A stretch of DNA of 64,000 nucleotides, taken from the NCBI GenBank assembly GCA_013399695.1, contig VXAU01001096.1:346145-410144 (forward strand), in the 5' to 3' direction. The notes under the pieces are model-generated. The model had not been told where the DNA came from, made no database searches, and saw only the letters and a list, made by a program, of their open reading frames with translations. Below, in pieces: positions 1-11,000 of this stretch (within the stretch, counting starts at the first letter, position 1; every line of letters starts with the position of its first letter). The position numbers and the translations under genes are program-made. The DNA comes from Formicarius rufipectus. Taxonomy: Eukaryota > Chordata > Aves > Passeriformes > Formicariidae.

Positions 1-308
1 AAGTGTTTAGCAGAGTTTTACAGTTTAATATCCAGGTCTGACACGTGTAGCCACCTCTACTCATGTTCATTTGGGTCACAAATTGCTACCAACGGATTGA
101 ACATGTTTTCTTCCTCAGTGCTGCAAACAGTTTGAATCTCTTTTGCTTCATTATGTATAAAACTATTCTGGCAATAACATTCTTCGTTCTATTTCCCTTA
201 ATGCTAAAGTGTCTAAAGACTTTGGGACCATAAAGGAATTTTGTTTCAAATTACTTTGCTAAAAAACTGAATGATCATTCCTGCTAACAGCAGAACAATA
301 CATCATAC

Positions 309-420
309 CTCTTCTTGAACATTTTCTACCAGTGTTTTTGAGTCTGTAGCAGGCTGGTTGATGACAACATTTGCAACTTTTCTTCTCTTTTCCTCTGGTT
401 CTCCATCAGTGCTATCATTG
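309..420 (-). CDS. BTAF1: BTAF1 coding exon 7 (last BTAF1 exon in the window)
   Basis: Begins with the last base of the Ser codon and then encodes NDSTDGEPEEKRRKVANVV up to ENVQEE. Acceptor CTTAG, donor GAG|GTATG. I looked for the next BTAF1 exon in positions 1-300 and did not find it, so that stretch is intron. Confidence 0.96.
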
Positions 421-3400
421 CTAAGAAGGAAGAAGTAGAAGTTTATGAACTGGAAGTATGCTTTAGGGAAAGTAATTACTTCTACAGCTGAGGTCTTCAG
501 ATACAATGAAGTGTGGCCAGAATACAAAACAAAGAAGTTTAACACTGAAATATTCAAACTAGGTAAGGTTACATGTAAAGAAAAAAAGTGAGGAGAGAGC
601 AGAATGCTGTCCAAATTAGCAATCCTTCTCAGATTTATCCAAGAAACACAGCAATTCCTAAATAAGATCATGAACTTTGTTTATTGCTTATAAAAAACCA
701 ACAGTAGATACAATAAGCCATTATAAACTAGTAAGGAACACAGCATACATCTGAAAGCTTATCTTAATTTAAGATATTGTTCATCTCCTTAAACCCTCAC
801 TTTCATGCTTGACTTTCAAGATATATTTAGTAATAGGGGCAAACCACAAATTTCAACTGTAGCAGCCCATTACTTCAAGATGCCTCTAAAGCTAGGCCCT
901 TAAAGCTCTACTGGAACCAAATACGGCATGCAAGGTTTTCACCAGCAGCACAATTAGCACACAGGAGATTAATATACAAAGGCTGTAGGAAGTTTCTCAA
1001 CAGATAAATCACAATCCCAGCTTAACTGAAATAAAAGCAAACCACTATTATACCTCTTCTCATTAGCTTCCACTGCATCTCTGGATCTTTGCTTTGCAAA
1101 TAGCTTAGCCATTCTTTTGGCTTTATTCTTTTGTCTACTGCTCATACCAGCTCGAAATTCTGAGTCAATTAACTCAGCAGCCTGAAGAGTCTGAAACAAA
1201 AGTAATTCATAGTCAATTCTTCTTTCAATGAAAATCCTGAAAAATTCTCAAACCCACAATGGTCTCACCTTCCCCAACCCTCCATTTCAAACTGAGAGGC
1301 AGTTTGACATCAGATAATACTAACAGGCAAATAAGGGACATCACGGTTCAGGGGGCCAAAGCATACCATACTAGATGTCAATCATATTTAAAATACAAAT
1401 ATTATAACCATAGAAGGTCAAATAAAGCAAACCCACTGTATTATTCCTTGCAGTCAAAGAGCCCAAGGTTTTACCTACAGGTTGTTTGTTTACTAGTAAA
1501 ACTGAAGAAGGGGAATAGTCCAAATCTTCATCATTGAACAGATCCTCAGTATTCATCCCAATTGCAGCACCCATATCTAAGCCAAGCTTCTTTTGCAGCA
1601 GTTTCCTCTGTCGTGCTATCCTCTCTTTAGGATCAATTTCACCTTAAAAAGGATTTTAAAAGAAAAACATGTCATATTTCCAACCAGATGCATTATTGAA
1701 GACTTGCTGAATGTATATAACATAAGAAAGTCAAAATCCACAGAACTAAATTGTGTAATTTGGCTAATATAATGTTTTAAAACACATCACACTGGTACCC
1801 AGAAGACCTTTCTTGCTACTCTAACTATACTAGTACTTAAACTGATCAATTTTCAAGCCAAAAGTATCACCCTGATATTCACTAAGTTATACTTGGTCCA
1901 TATAAATAAAACAAACAAAAACCCAAAATACACACACAAAAACCCCCCCCAACCCAGAAACTAAAAAAAAAAAAACAACCAGGTTTTGATATTTTAGGAA
2001 ACTATACTTTGAAAGGAGCAAGTTAACACACTAAAATAAAAGTAACAACTGATTCATTCAATAACTAGCACTTTTTTATGAGCACATGTATCCTTGTGGG
2101 ATCTGTTAATTCTGGCAGTCTGAGTTTTCAGGGTTGGTGATTTTTTTTTTTAGTTTGTTTTGTTCTGGTTTATTTTAAAGGTTTATTTTCCTCCTGAAGT
2201 TTCATCTTCTATTGGGAAACACAGTCCTAAGATATAGCCAAGTACAAAATCCCTCAAATGCTATTTAATCCAACACCCTGTATTGAGGTAGGAAGAATCT
2301 GAACCCATTTTCTTCAGAAACATTCTTCCTTGAAAGATGCAGTAGGATGAAAGTGGCTCCTTGCCACCAGGAGTTAGGTTGGGCAGAAGGAAATGTAAAC
2401 TGGAACACAAGCATGATTTTTACAGGGTGATAAAGCCTGTTTACAGTTGTATCGTCAATCTCCCATGTCAAGCAAGGATTTATTTTTTTTTTGGTCAAAT
2501 ATTGGCACAAACTTTTAAGCAGATGACCAATATTGGTATAATTTTCAGGTATACAGCAAGCTGAGTAGCAATTAATAGTTAATTATACCAATATGCTTGT
2601 TAAGTTGCATTTAGCTGACAAGCAAATATAAACAGCTTCCACACTCTAAAATTTTATTTTCATAAAATCAGATTAGGAAAAACTGCCGAAGACCACTAAT
2701 TCTAAAGAATATTCCTGTTACTTTACATCCATTCACATTGAAAAGGGAAGCTGCTACAAAACACAGAAAAAGCAGACTTGTGCATTTTCCCACAAATTAA
2801 AGAGAAGCAACAAAAGTTTCTTTCATTTTCTTTATTGATAGTATAAATTTTATTTATTTTCATTCTTAAAGTTATATATATGCAATCATATGACACTGGG
2901 ATAAATATCAGATTTCCACGAACCAAAGTGTCCAGTTTCATTAGAAGAGATGAACCTTGTATAACACCTTATTAATCTAGCAAAAAGAATGGCAAGCAAT
3001 AAATTAAACAGCCAGGCTTAAGAGACAGGACAGTGCTCAAGTTCCACCAGTCATAAGTTCTGCTCCTTGCTGAGCTACTGATCTTCAGCATACACTGCAC
3101 AAAACCCACCACACAGAGGGAACGAGGGAATCAGGGCTACACAGTCAGATTCTCACCTGTAGCATCACTTAATCTGGTAGATGGACTGGAGTTGAAGTAG
3201 GCAAGTACAGAAATAGCAAAAAAGTAGCTTAAATTAAAAAAATTCAATGCCCTTACAGTGATGTAAACCAAGTCGGAGTTAAAAAGTTACAGAAAAATTG
3301 GACAAGTAACTTCAAGTAACAGACATCACACAGGCACTGGTATTTGACCTTCCAACTTCAAAAATATTGTCACAGTATTTTTCATGCAATCTTTCTCTAC

Positions 3401-6400
3401 TTGAAACCTTTAAGCTTTTAAATAAGCCGTATTCTACTTCTCTATCTGGGAACACTGTTTAAATGAAGAACAAATAGTGATAATTCCTGCCCCTCTTAAT
3501 AAAGTTCACAGAAACTACAAGTCTTAATATTGCTTTTTCTGCTCTTTCAGGTTTCCATCCTCTCCCCCCCTCCCCATACACACAGCAATTCTGTTAAGGG
3601 AAAAAACAAACAATACATAACCCCTAAAAAATTATTTGACTTGAGAAAGGTAATATAAACTATTTATGTTGGGCAATATATTCTTCTGGTTTTTACTAGT
3701 ATTCTGAGAATCCATGGATGGTTACACTAATAATACTGCCACAAAAAACTTGCAAATTAGTAAATTTTCTCATCTGCAAGTAAAATACCAAGATATACCT
3801 GATTTATCATCTTGAACTTCAAATTCTGCACCAGCAGATCCAAGAAGAGATGCACCATGTTTTAGCAACCGACATATATCAAATCTGTCAAAACGCAACC
3901 GATCTGTCGAAGGGGAATCTTCCATAGGACTTTCTGAGCCTGGTTCTAGGTAGAAAATAAAAACATTAAGGACAATGTAATGAAATTCTTGTTCAAAATT
4001 TGGGCAGACGATCAAGCAAGATCAAAAATGATTTCTCTCCTCCAAAAGAATCAGACATACAAGCATTTTGATTCACAAAATGTAAAGGCTCCATTTTCAC
4101 AAAGGCAGACTGAAAAAGGTCACTTAATGTGCCTAATTGAGTAGAAAAAATTTAAATATTTTTCCCTTGATAAATTTAACTTTTTATAATCTTGGAGACT
4201 GACTTCGCACTAGACCTTCTCTGTACACATACAGCCAACTTGCAGTTTGAACTGCACACGGCTCACACAGAACCAACAAGTACCTCACCAACACTCTGGC
4301 TTATCCCTGACAGTCAAGCACCCTGGTAAGGAAGCTGGAGAGTAGTCTTAATTGATATGGGAGAACCTCAGCTACCAAGGGCTGCTGAAGACAACTGTGA
4401 GCTCTTCTCAAATCCAACTGCAGGTACAGTGCAGTTCAACACTGACAACATATTTGTTCCTCACAAGGAGTCTTACCTCCTGCTTATGAATTCACTTTCA
4501 AAATACTCCTTCCTCTCAGCACTCAAAGATGAGCACATTTTGTGGCTCCCAGTCATGTGCAACTTCGTAGACAAATAGATTTGACTATTCCCACTTAATC
4601 CAGCACACTCACATCCTGAATTACAACTGGAAGTATAAATATAGTTGTTGCCTACAAGAAATACAGCATATAGTTTGCTGTGTTTCACCTACTTTATGAA
4701 TGCTTGTTCCTTTACAGCAGAATGAGTCAAAGTATACAAAAATCATACAAAATAAACATCACCTACATTTCATTACACATAAAAAAAGTGATTTGTTGCA
4801 AGCTGAGGAACCTAAATGCAACAAGACCACTGGAAAGCATGTATTTGACTATTACAAACAATTTAAGTGAAATAAAAGAAACATACTTGCATAGTCTGTC
4901 AGTCCCATTAAATGGCACCCTTTTCCTCAAATAGACATTATTATCTCTTTAATTTCATCAATCATCTGGTAGGCAGATATGCAAGAACTGGACAATACAT
5001 TCGAAAGAGCTGCTGTACCAGAAGACTGACAGGTTGGCCAATTACCATGTACAAAATGCATGCTGGAAGTAATTCTTGGAACTAGAAAAATGAAAGCAAC
5101 TTCTATCTCTGGAAAGATAGTAGAGTCTACGCTAGTAGAGTCCCTTCCTGTGGTAGAGAAGTTAGAACTAGATGATCTTTAAGGTCCTTTCCAATCCAAA
5201 CTATTCTATGTCTCTCTAACTAAATTATAACTATATTAATAAGCACAAATTACTGGGAAAGACTCAGAATGGCTCCTGAAAAAACTCAAACACCTTCCAT
5301 TAACTTGATCATCAATGTCCTTAAAGAGCTCCAACAAGTGGACAGAGTGGACACTTAACAGCTTTTGGCAAGGTTTCATATTAAAAAACCTAAATCAAAT
5401 GAATCAAGTTAGCACTAAACTGGGGAAAAGATCCTTTTACAAACTGAAAGGGGGTTAAAGATTCAAGTTAGCTTTGGAATCCTTTGGGAATCAGCTTTGG
5501 AACCAGTTCTATCAGTTTTTAGCAATGGAAAAGATTTCACTATAAACTATTCTCCAAGCACACAGATGACAATGAGCTCTTGTGTAGCATAAAGCCATAA
5601 TAGCACTAGGAAACCCAAGAAGGATGCTCAGAACAGACTAATGGGCAAAGGAAAAGCTAAACCATGCCTGCACAACACTGAATTCAGAATTGGTTGTTAA
5701 CATTCACTAAAAATTTTATAGGCATTTCTGACAATTCTCTGTATTCACCAGTTTATTGAGCAGTCAAAGCCACATCAGCCAACCAAGTACTGGGCATCAC
5801 CAGAAAGGACACTGAAGATGTGACAAAGCACATCACTGTCACTATGCATAAATATCAGTATTCCAGAGATGCAGGTAGACTGTGTACAGTTCTGTGCATC
5901 TCAAGGAAGACAAGAAACAGCACAGCCAGACAAAATATGTTAAAACACAAAGCAGCTCTCTTGTGATGAAAGAGTGAAGAAACCACAACTCTTCAATATG
6001 AAGAGAAGTTGTTGGAGAGCAAATACAATGGTTTACAAAAATCAGAAAGACAGTGGACAAAGCAAATTCAGAACTTGCTTGTCAAATTCTATAGCAGCAG
6101 AACCAAGAGACATTAAATGAAACAAATAAAAGATCACCTCAAACCAGATGAGTCTTGCTGTAGTTGCTTTGGGCATATCTGTGTATGCGCGTCTGTTTTT
6201 AATTTAAATAGTGAATTTCTGGAAACTGTGTCACAAAGCTGTGAACATAGACGCTACCAAAGAGTTTAGACAAAAACCACTGACAGTAAGTCTACAACTC
6301 AAGAATAAAAGAAACTAACATCCCTAACATGACAACTTCAGATGTAAAGTGAATACAAATAGAACAAGACTCAGCAAGCTGCCATTTAACTTTACTCAGA

Positions 6401-8008
6401 AAGGTCCTTTGAGCAAGGGAACAGTGAAGAAAATAGTTCCTGCAAAATATTGTGACAAAGTTGATTGGTTAAACATTTTACTAGTCATTATTTTTATTTA
6501 CAGAAGCTTTATGAGGGTACAGAGCACAAGCATAGGAATCTTAGAAGAAACAAAGGTCAGGCACAACTGAATATGAAGATCTAAAGCCAAACAGGTTTAC
6601 TTATAGTCCCACTTACAGGTACATGAAAGAGTCTATCCTCAAAAAAACCAGAATAACACAGTTGCCTTGAGAAGTCTCATCTCGCAGTCAGTTTGCATAA
6701 GATAGACAGTGACTTATACATAATTAATTTAAGGAGCACCTTGTTTTGATCTTGGAGTTGGATTCCACTCAGGTACATTTTTCACTATTGCTTCAACAGC
6801 CTGGCCAGCTGCAATACGAGTATCCCAATTCGTACTTCTTAAATACACTAATACCTTTAAGGAGAGATTAATAGGTAAATAAGTATTTGTTTAAAATGTA
6901 CTTCCATAAAATCAACCAGCTGTTATGCTCTATTAAAACACACTTACTTTTGATTGTCTTAATCCATACCATTAAAACAACCAAAACAAAGGACAAAAAA
7001 ACAAGCCAAGAAATTATAGCAGCCTTCTCTATATTGCTCACTGCCTGGCAGAACTGCCAGAGCCAGACATTAAGAATTTAAGATATATTTAATCCTATCA
7101 GTCAAACTCAAGCTTGATTTCCTCCTGGTAGTGAACAAGGCTTGAGATTTTTTTTTTTGTTTCGTTATTTTTGAAAAGGAAGTGTTCAAAAGAGACTAAC
7201 AAACCCTAAAACTTTGAAGTCATTTAACCCAAGAGAGACAACATGGGTTCCTTGAAGCAACATAGGCTCTTCTAAACTAATTTATCACTATGCCATGAAT
7301 CCGGAAAAAGTATTTTTCTCTAAAAGTAGTTTGATATTCACGGTTACTTGGCCACTCCGTTGATACCATCAATTGTGGTGGGAGCACCTGTTCAATAGGA
7401 ACAGAACTGAGGTCACTGAGCTTTATCCAGCTGTCAGATACAGACCAATTTTGGTGGTTTTACTAGATTTGGCCAGATTGAAGTCTCAAACTAATGGAAA
7501 TCTCTTTCCACTTTCCAGCCCTTTTAAAGGCATGCAGCCTCATATATTTTTAACGCTTTACCATACAAGTAATAACCCTTAAAGGCAAGAGCAGAAATCT
7601 TCAATGCAGAAGAGCTTTCCTTTATAAAGGGAAACCTGAACTTACAGCAAACGTTGAATATTAGTATAGAACACAAAGTGAAACTTCACTTTGTAAGCCT
7701 TTCAGAAGTTGACAAAACAGCAGGTTTAACAGAAGCAGTCACCTAGTTTTGTTCAGTCTCCTACTTTTGGAGAACACAAGACTACCATGCTTTTTTTATT
7801 TCCCACAGAACCCACACCCCTTTAAACTAGTTTTATTCTCACCATTAAAACACTAGGGGGGACGGGGGGAAAGAAGATGCTTACTTTAGATAAGAGATTA
7901 TTCAGTTCATGAGGATGAAGTTTCACTACTTCCCCAAGTTGCTGTGCAGCTGCTTTTCTTGTTACTGGTGTTGTACCGGTGTCCAGTAAAATAAAGAGAC
8001 GATCAAGC
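309..8008 (-). CDS. BTAF1: BTAF1, 5' portion (six coding exons, exon 1 not seen, 3' part outside window)
   Basis: BTAF1 (Mot1/TAF172) is a nuclear Swi2/Snf2-family ATPase that binds TBP through N-terminal HEAT repeats and removes it from DNA. Only the N-terminal part is here. Reading the minus strand, exons 7885-8008, 6740-6854, 3799-3945, 1479-1642, 1054-1190 and 309-420 join in frame without a stop and give about 265 residues. They start inside the family N-terminus (LDRLFILLDTGTTPVTRKAA), run through NWDTRIAAGQAVEAIVKNVP and the acidic linker, and end in the charged nuclear-localisation-like stretch QKNKAKRMAKLFAKQRSRD and EEKRRKVANVVINQ. Every junction is AG/GT with matching phase. The first residues (MAVS-like in vertebrates) need an upstream exon ending with two codon bases, which is not visible and probably lies in the N run at 16739-17097. 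The ATPase domain lies left of the window. Confidence 0.97.
1054..1190 (-). CDS. BTAF1: BTAF1 coding exon 6
   Basis: Encodes 45 residues from TLQAAELIDSEFRAG to DAVEANEK plus two bases of a Ser codon. Strongly basic segment, probably a nuclear localisation region. Acceptor TTTCAG, donor AG|GTATAA. Confidence 0.97.
1479..1642 (-). CDS. BTAF1: BTAF1 coding exon 5, with tandem donor
   Basis: Encodes EIDPKERIARQRKLLQKKLG and then the acidic stretch TEDLFNDEDLDYSPSS up to NKQP. The frame to exon 6 (TLQAAELID) requires the donor CCT|GTAGGT. A better-looking donor, GTAG|GTAAAA, lies 4 bases downstream and would shift the frame. Confidence 0.95.
3799..3945 (-). CDS. BTAF1: BTAF1 coding exon 4
   Basis: Encodes 48 complete codons including MEDSPSTDRLRFDRFDICRL and HGASLLGSAGAEFEVQDDKS, a diagnostic BTAF1 segment. 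Acceptor CTAG, donor G|GTATAT. Confidence 0.97.
5100..5213 (+). mobile_element. CR1 LINE 3' end fragment
   Basis: In a BTAF1 intron. It carries the CR1 3'-terminal signature on the plus strand: ACTAGATGATCTTTAAGGTC followed by CTTTCCAATCCAAACTATTC, ending near TATG. The part before about 5160 is diverged, so the left edge is uncertain. Confidence 0.75.
5228..6160 (+). mobile_element. Ancient, heavily decayed CR1-type LINE (ORF2 3' region)
   Basis: In a BTAF1 intron. Blocks in the correct order resemble old amniote CR1 reverse-transcriptase 3' sequence: GGCAAGGTTTCA, a GGTTAAAG block, GGAACCAGTTCTATCA, ACAGATGACAATGAGCT (remnant of the Ala-Asp-Asp-Thr region), GACTGTGTACAGTTCTGTGC, GAGAAGTTGTTGGAGAG-like blocks and ACCAAGAGACATTAAATGAA. 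All frames are broken. It is a distinct, older copy from the short CR1 end just upstream. I compared against remembered consensus only. Confidence 0.6.
6740..6854 (-). CDS. BTAF1: BTAF1 coding exon 3
   Basis: Encodes 38 residues from VLVYLRSTNWDTR to WNPTPRSKQ plus one base. The acceptor is TTAAAG and the donor is CAAG|GTGCTC, a weak match to consensus (no A at +3/+4). The phase to the next exon (G + AA = Glu) is correct and gives the family order PRSKQ-E-P. Confidence 0.95.
7885..8008 (-). CDS. BTAF1: BTAF1 coding exon 2
   Basis: Encodes the 41 residues from LDRLFILLDTGTT to NNLLSK, the first HEAT-like repeat. The exon opens with the last base of an Arg codon, after acceptor AG at 8009-8010, and closes after AAA with donor GTAAGC. 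The sequence is near-identical to the vertebrate family. Confidence 0.97.
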
Positions 8009-11000
8009 CTAAATATGATTGACAAAAACTGAAAATGTTATGCTATTCATAGCTCAGTTGCCCATTTCTATTAATATTCCCCACATTTTTCAGTTTATAT
8101 AACTCAAGCAGAAGAACTGTTTGCCTGAAGACTGTCAGTTGGCAGGGTGAATTATGTACTACTTTTCCAACAGTAAGTACAGTTGTTCTAAAAGCACATT
8201 CCATTGGGTTAGAAAAAAATATTAACAGAAGACTTAGGTTGAAAACATTAACAGAAGTGTTAGGTTAAAAATTGTTCCTGTCTTTGTTCTGTGATAAAAT
8301 ATTTTCCATCTTGAAACATTTATGCTGCTCTGTTGTGAGCAATCAACATCAAATTCTGTCTGACAGAAAAAGCAGACGGTTCAACTGCTCCTATTACGTA
8401 ATATCACTTGTTTTGACAACATAAGCTGCAACCGATACTATCAAACTCTGCTTTTCCAGGATACAACATTTTTTACTTTTCACATATTTTCTCCCTCATT
8501 TCCTGAAATATACAAACCCAAACCTCTTGTTGTATTTACAGCTTGGAAATAATTCTGTTTCTGCCCTTCCTATGAAATACAGCAGATTTAACCAGTAGAT
8601 CTGGTTTCACAGTATCTCCATATTGAGCGTATTCAGTGAAAGACCCCAACCTTCTCTTTTTAGAATTGTCCCTTTATTTCTTGTTAAGAGTTATTGAGTC
8701 AGAAATATGTTTTTTTTGACATAGTTATGTTAAAAACCCCCCACTTTCTAGATATCCAGATCTATGACTGATATTACAAATGTTCATTGTTCCCTTCTCT
8801 ACCACTGGGTCAGTCAGAGCTCACTAAGGAGTGCAGAGTTTATCACTGGTTATTGGGCAGTATGAGGTTATTACTGATTATGAATCTAGAATCAGTCCAC
8901 AGAGTGCAATCAGAATTGTTCCTTTCAGCCTTTATCATAAATACTCCTCCAAATATTGCAACAATACGAAATTGGACTTTACACAGCAGCAAAGCTAGAT
9001 CAGTCTAGTCAGGTACCCCAAACAACCTTTCTCCATAAACACACACCCTAGGTTTGAGCACACAGACGAAAGGACAAATGCCTTGTCTGTCTGTTCCTAC
9101 TAATTACATTTTACCAAAATTGCCTTTAACATTAGTTCCAATACTTAAAAAATAAAACCACTCTTTCCAACATCACTGCCTTTTATATTTTCTTCTACAT
9201 GCTTTAACTGCACTTAAATCCAGGTTTACTTTACAGTGTGCCACAACACATTAGAAACAGCAGTGCTACAGGGCCAAGGCAGTGATGGCACAGAAATACA
9301 GCTCCAAAACCCAAATACTCTCAACTAGAGATTAAATATTCAATAGATTAAAAAAAAAGTTAACTCAAAAGCATTTCAAGTAATTTTTATTTTCTAAACA
9401 CACTTCTGGTATTTGTCAGCATAGAAGTAATTATCTTCCCGTTACTAAAATAGATGAGCTCATTTCAATTTCTGTAGATTAAAGTAGTTTCCATCGCTAT
9501 GATTTACTAGTTAGCAAATTGTTTCAAAGTCACATAAAAATTAAACCCCAAATAAATCTAACCCAGTAGTTTTGTGTGATTAGACAGTCAAGGAGCAAAG
9601 TTTTACAGATCCCACTCTTCCAAGTCACTGACAGTGAGAAACACACTGGGTACCTAATTATTCACCAGCATTTTTTAATTTAGTACTTTTGACAGTAATA
9701 ACCCAAGTTGATTTGCAGCAGTTAGCATTATTCGATACAAAATATGGTAGCTTTCAGAGGCACCACTGTGTACTCTAACTTGCTTGTTTTTACCTCTTTC
9801 ATTCTTCATCTCTCCGTGAAACTTCAGTGTTCCATACTCAAGCCTGTCATTTAGCACCACCCACTCCTTTACCTAACAAATTATCTTTTTTCATCTTGAA
9901 GTCAAGCAGAATGTGCAACTTTGACCACTTCCTTAGCTAGAACTCTATGTGTCAAAACAGGAGGAAACCACTACATTGGTCTACCCTCAAAAACTCAAAT
10001 TCCAAACTTAGGTCCAATACTGCATCTTCACTCCTAAAACCCACAACTTTTTGAAGCTGTGTTGCCTACAAGATAGTTTAGATATTTTGTTGGTTTTCGG
10101 GGGTTTTTTTACCTGCAGTATGCTTGGTTTGTAATCTGTGATTTTAAATTGTAATATGTTTAACTTTTATACAAATGCAAATTAAACAAAATCTTTCCAT
10201 TATCTGACATATATATTCACATATAGGGAGGTTTCAGCATTCAACCTCAGCAAGAGAAATGGAAGAATTAGCAAATACAGTTAACAATATCTGACTAGCA
10301 GTACTCCTGGTCATGCTAATCATTCTTTCCTTCCCTCCCTCCCACTTCCCTGATGCAGAATTCCCAAGCTGTTAATATTTTGGAGCTATTAAGACTTTTA
10401 CGTTGTGTTGGCATTGCTGTAGCAGAGTATGGCAGCACCTGAATTCTGCTTGAGTTGAAAGGGTAGCATTGAGAAAGTTGCCTCAGATCAGCAGCTGATA
10501 GTTTTGACTCCTAAAGTTTTCACTCTGAGTTCATTAAGAATGAAAAAAAAACCCCTAAAAACTATAAACAAATTAGTTTTGAGTACCTGCAGCTTGGAAA
10601 GATGTTTAAGGACTGACAAGGTTTTCATTTTCAGAACAAACTAACAGTCTCCAAACAAGTTATTAGAGCCAAGGAGAACTAAGTTTTCCAATGCCTCATG
10701 CTAGACAGTAGTGTTAGCAGGGCACCATGTGGCTCACATCGTTCACAAAAATTAACACAAGTATGAAGCAGTGTGGCAGAGCAAGATGCTCTACAATGCA
10801 GATTAATTTTTAAATTATTTTATGAAATATTTCAATGCAATCTGCCAGAAAAATTGTTCTAAGCCTACGGAATACAGAAGCAAACAACAGAAATACAGAG
10901 TACTTCAGGGAAGAAAAATATTTAAAAGAGATTTATGAATTGCTATGAAAAATCTAAATACCAACAAAAGCTAAAAATTAACTATATCTCTAGAACTATC

